Source: Lacipirellula limnantheis (GTDB lineage: Bacteria > Planctomycetota > Planctomycetia > Pirellulales > Lacipirellulaceae). Taken from it: a stretch of DNA of 64,000 bases. The DNA lies in assembly GCF_007746075.1 (NCBI RefSeq), contig NZ_CP036339.1:1-64000 (forward strand). The letters are read 5' to 3'. The notes beneath the pieces are model-generated. The model worked only from the letters and a program-made list of their open reading frames with translations. It was not told where the DNA came from and searched no databases. Both the position numbers and the translations under genes were made by a program. Positions 61,409-64,000 of this stretch are shown here, piece after piece; the first letter of the stretch is position 1, and the number at the start of each line of letters is the position of its first letter.

Positions 61409-61981
61409 ATGCGATTGACCGTTGCCTGCCCTTACATTGTCTTGTTTGGACTCGTCGCGCTGGCCACCTCGTGGTCGACGGCTCACGCTGAAACGTCGAA
61501 GATCGCCGCGCCGCCGAAGTACGTGACGTTCGACGGACAGCGGTTGAACCTGGCCTGGCAAAACGAGAATCCCGAACTGCCGATTGCCGAGTTCATCCCC
61601 GAGGGAGAGACGCTGGAAAAGTGGACCCAGTTGGCGTCGATTCGCCGGTTTCCTGAGCAAGACGACGCGCAAGCCTTGGCCCAGCGGACCGTCGAAGGCG
61701 TCGCGGAGCAGTATCCTGGGGCGCCGACGAATCTGCAGAGCGATCCCGATGGCAGCGACGCCGTCATCGAGTTCATCGTCACCCCGCCGGACGATTCGTT
61801 CGCCGAGTACAACTTGTTTCGCTACGCCCAAGATCCGGCTGGGGGCGTCGTCGCGGAGCAGTACGCGCTGCGCGGGTATGGGAATCGGCAGGAGTTTTTG
61901 GATGGGCTGACTGAGCGCCGGCAAAAGCTGCTGGATGAGATGGCGGCGACGGGGTTGGAGGCGCCGGCGGCGAAGAAGTAG
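61409..61981 (+). CDS. Exported hypothetical protein
   Basis: A 190-aa protein with signal peptide CPYIVLFGLVALATSWSTAH and cleavage after AHA. The mature part is a mixed alpha/beta domain (LNLAWQNENPELPIAEFIPE, TLEKWTQLASIRRFPEQDDA, DAVIEFIVTPPDDSFAEYNL, FRYAQDPAGGVVAEQYALRG) of a kind found in planctomycetes without known function. A GAGGTAG purine run lies about 8 nt before the ATG. Confidence 0.8.
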   Translation: MRLTVACPYIVLFGLVALATSWSTAHAETSKIAAPPKYVTFDGQRLNLAWQNENPELPIAEFIPEGETLEKWTQLASIRRFPEQDDAQALAQRTVEGVAEQYPGAPTNLQSDPDGSDAVIEFIVTPPDDSFAEYNLFRYAQDPAGGVVAEQYALRGYGNRQEFLDGLTERRQKLLDEMAATGLEAPAAKK

Positions 61982-62058
61982 TCGGTGTTCCCAATACTAA
62001 CTAAGCCCTGCTCGGCAAGCGGCGATGCAAACCGAGTGGCGACGATTCGAGCGGCGCG

Positions 62059-64000
62059 CTAGATCTTTCGAATCGACCAGCCTGCCAACTCGGCAAGTTC
62101 TTCGAGAGCCGCATCCTGGGCAAGTAGCGTCGAACGATCGTGCTCGTCGACCGCGCCCGACATTTGAGTCGTGGTCGGACGATGGCGCAACTCTAGCTTC
62201 TCCCCAGGCGATCGCTTTGGCGCCGATTGTTTTTCTGCGTTTCCGGAGTTTCGACGCAACGGGGCGGGGCCTCGTTCCCGCGCCACTGGCGTTAGTTGCC
62301 GGCCATCTAATCCCAACGCGGTGACGCTGGAGAATTGAATGGTCGACTGAACTGCGGTGCGAGTTGCTTCGGCCGTCGACGTCAGTGGTTCGTCGGATTG
62401 GCTGCCGGCGTCTCTGACTGAGGAGAGCGTCGTCGCCGCCGCGCTTAGCGATGCAGTCGTTGCAGGCGGCTGGCCGAAAGCATCTTGCCACACGTCGAGA
62501 TCCTCGCCGTCAACAGCGCCGTCGCCGTTGCCGTCGGCGCCGCTTCCGGCCGGTTCCGCGACGGCGCCGAATGAGCGTTGCCACGCCAAAAAGTCGGCCC
62601 CGTCGACGACAAAATCGGCATCGTAGTCGCCGCTGGGATGCGACAGTTCCAGCGACCACAGTTCCCTGCCAAATTGGGGCGTGTGCATTGAGTAGTAGAG
62701 CCGGTTCCCGCCGTCGCGAATCCAATCGATGTTCGCGTCGTTGCTGCCGGGCGTTTGGTCGAACGCCATGAAGGTGCCGTCGCTCGTGCCGTTGCTCCGC
62801 CAGAGTTCTTGGCCGTGCGTGGAGTCGTCGGCCCGAAAGTAGAGCAAGCCGCCGGCGGCCGTGAGCTGGTCGATACCGCTCGCTTCAGCGCCGATGAGCA
62901 CGTCGCGTAAGAGGTAGGTCCCCGCCTCCGTTCCATCGCTGCGCCAAAGCTCGCGGCCGTGGACGTCGTCGTCGGCCGTGAAGTAGAGGATTCCTCCGAC
63001 GTTGGTCAGCTTCTGTGGCGAGGAGCCCTCGATTCCGAGCCGGATATTCTTCACCAGGACGGTTCCCGCGGCGGTTCCGTCGCTCTTCCATAGCTCGTAG
63101 CCATCGCTTCCTTTGCGTGCACTGAAGAAGAGAGTATTGCCGACGACGGTCAACTCTCGGGGAGCTAGCGCTCCCTCAAAATTGGGATCAGACAGTTCGA
63201 CGGTCCCCGCTTCGGTTCCATCGCTTTTCCATAAGGCATAGGCGCTATTGAGCTTTTGGGCAGTAAAGTAAAGTTCACCTTGGAACGCGATCAGATGTTC
63301 CGGATTGGTGCTGCCGCTGCCGGTCCAAACGTCTTTCACCAATCTTGTTCCGGCGGCCGTGCCGTCGGAAACCCAGAGCTCCCGGCCGTAGGGATTGGTT
63401 TGCGCACTGAAGAAGATTTTCGAGCCAATGCTTGTGAGATCGCGCGGTTCGCTTCCCGGATTGACCGTTTCGAGATCGACGATTTTATAAGTTCCGGCTT
63501 CGGTTCCATCGCTCACCCATAGCTCGCCGTCGTTGGGATCGGAACTTGCTTCGAAATAGAGCTTGCCGTCAGTGTGGGCAATGAGCTCCCCATGAATAGT
63601 AATGCCGCTGGCCAAGCCGGGGCGAATGTCTTTCACCAGCATGGTGCCCGCCTCGGTTCCATCGCTGGTCCAGAGCTCGCGACCCATTCCCTCGGTTTCG
63701 GCGGCGAAGAAGAGGCGGCCGTTGACGTTTGTGAGGTGATCGGGCGCCGAAGCGAGGCGTCCCGTGTAAATATCCTTGACGCGATAGGTGCCCGCGGCGG
63801 TCCCGTCCGTTCGCCATAGCTCGTGGCCATCGACGCCGTTCTCAGCCGTAAAGTAGCCGACGTCGCCAACCATCAGCAGGTTGAGCGGGTTGGCGTTCAG
63901 CGTGGAGGTCCAGACGTCGAAGACCAGCGTCGTCCCAGCCGCGGTCCCATCGCTCTTCCAGAGTTCGATGCCGTGGACTCCGTCGTTAGCTGCGAAGTAG
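62059..64000 (-). CDS. ELWxxDGT-repeat surface protein with dockerin domain (partial)
   Basis: The 3' 647 codons of a protein that continues past the window end. At least nine tandem repeats of about 48 residues are seen, each with GxELWxSDGTxAGTxLVKDI, the ELWxxDGT repeat of predicted secreted beta-propellers. After them come two dockerin-type calcium loops (DYDADFVVDGADFLAWQRSF and DGNGDGAVDGEDLDVWQDAF). The last 140 residues are Ser/Thr/Ala-rich then charged, without a PEP-CTERM tail. Probably extracellular. The start and signal peptide lie outside the window. Confidence 0.88.
   Translation of the reverse strand, partial: YFAANDGVHGIELWKSDGTAAGTTLVFDVWTSTLNANPLNLLMVGDVGYFTAENGVDGHELWRTDGTAAGTYRVKDIYTGRLASAPDHLTNVNGRLFFAAETEGMGRELWTSDGTEAGTMLVKDIRPGLASGITIHGELIAHTDGKLYFEASSDPNDGELWVSDGTEAGTYKIVDLETVNPGSEPRDLTSIGSKIFFSAQTNPYGRELWVSDGTAAGTRLVKDVWTGSGSTNPEHLIAFQGELYFTAQKLNSAYALWKSDGTEAGTVELSDPNFEGALAPRELTVVGNTLFFSARKGSDGYELWKSDGTAAGTVLVKNIRLGIEGSSPQKLTNVGGILYFTADDDVHGRELWRSDGTEAGTYLLRDVLIGAEASGIDQLTAAGGLLYFRADDSTHGQELWRSNGTSDGTFMAFDQTPGSNDANIDWIRDGGNRLYYSMHTPQFGRELWSLELSHPSGDYDADFVVDGADFLAWQRSFGAVAEPAGSGADGNGDGAVDGEDLDVWQDAFGQPPATTASLSAAATTLSSVRDAGSQSDEPLTSTAEATRTAVQSTIQFSSVTALGLDGRQLTPVARERGPAPLRRNSGNAEKQSAPKRSPGEKLELRHRPTTTQMSGAVDEHDRSTLLAQDAALEELAELAGWSIRKI

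Overview
The window looks like the replication-origin end of a chromosome from a high-GC planctomycete (Pirellulales/Lacipirellula-like by inference). It opens on the first codon of dnaA and continues dnaN - dciA - gyrB. Planctomycete hallmarks follow: several exported proteins with PEP-CTERM sorting tails and dockerin-like calcium loops, a giant PVC-type haem/HEAT/cytochrome protein, a DUF1080 protein, a Minf_1886-family protein and a RicT/PSP1 protein. No rRNA, tRNA or CRISPR array is visible.

Layout. 1-6131: replication cluster (dnaA, candidate oriC, dnaN, dciA, gyrB). 6264-7943: a small island of uncharacterised genes, the larger two being AT-richer than their surroundings. 7952-9863: a REP/RAYT block (palindromes around a frameshifted Y1 transposase gene) invaded by an IS. 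9871-15935: a hybrid histidine kinase with an ethylene-receptor-like sensor, a DEAD-box RNA helicase and a BaiN-type flavoprotein. 16045-27718: secreted or membrane catabolic and hypothetical genes, including a Tat-exported superoxide dismutase. 27874-31003: ilvC and ilvN separated by a PEP-CTERM gene. 31322-35308: uvrA, then a second copy of the IS. 35331-37778: a PEP-CTERM serpin and another PEP-CTERM protein. 37887-41348: fadB-fadA beta-oxidation pair. 41556-46191: DUF4430/DUF6580 pair, a HEAT-like protein, an HDAC-like amidohydrolase and a Uma2 nuclease. 46211-58766: DUF11 protein, squalene-cyclase-like repeat protein, lone groES, Minf_1886 protein with an overlapping 46-aa membrane protein, RicT, esterase, penicillin acylase, AcuI-like reductase, HTH protein and a TM2-like protein. 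58999-64000: glycerophosphodiesterase with PEP-CTERM, secreted hypotheticals, and an ELWxxDGT-repeat protein running off the end.

The most unusual property is the density and behaviour of short palindromic repeats. At least five families occur. (1) RAYT-associated CCCCGGG palindromes, two of which carry the IS at the same internal point. (2) About 75-bp palindromes with GGGGTCGGGGGCC arms, one inserted in frame inside uvrA. (3) Palindromes whose arms are purine-rich 9-10-bp tandem units, found between dnaN/dciA, dciA/gyrB, fadB/fadA and convergent genes; one is nested in another and one supplies the signal peptide of the penicillin acylase. (4) GTCATTCTGAG palindromes. (5) GGACCGC palindromes. 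The second notable item is the kinase sensor, which keeps every ethylene-binding residue of plant ETR1 at exact spacing.
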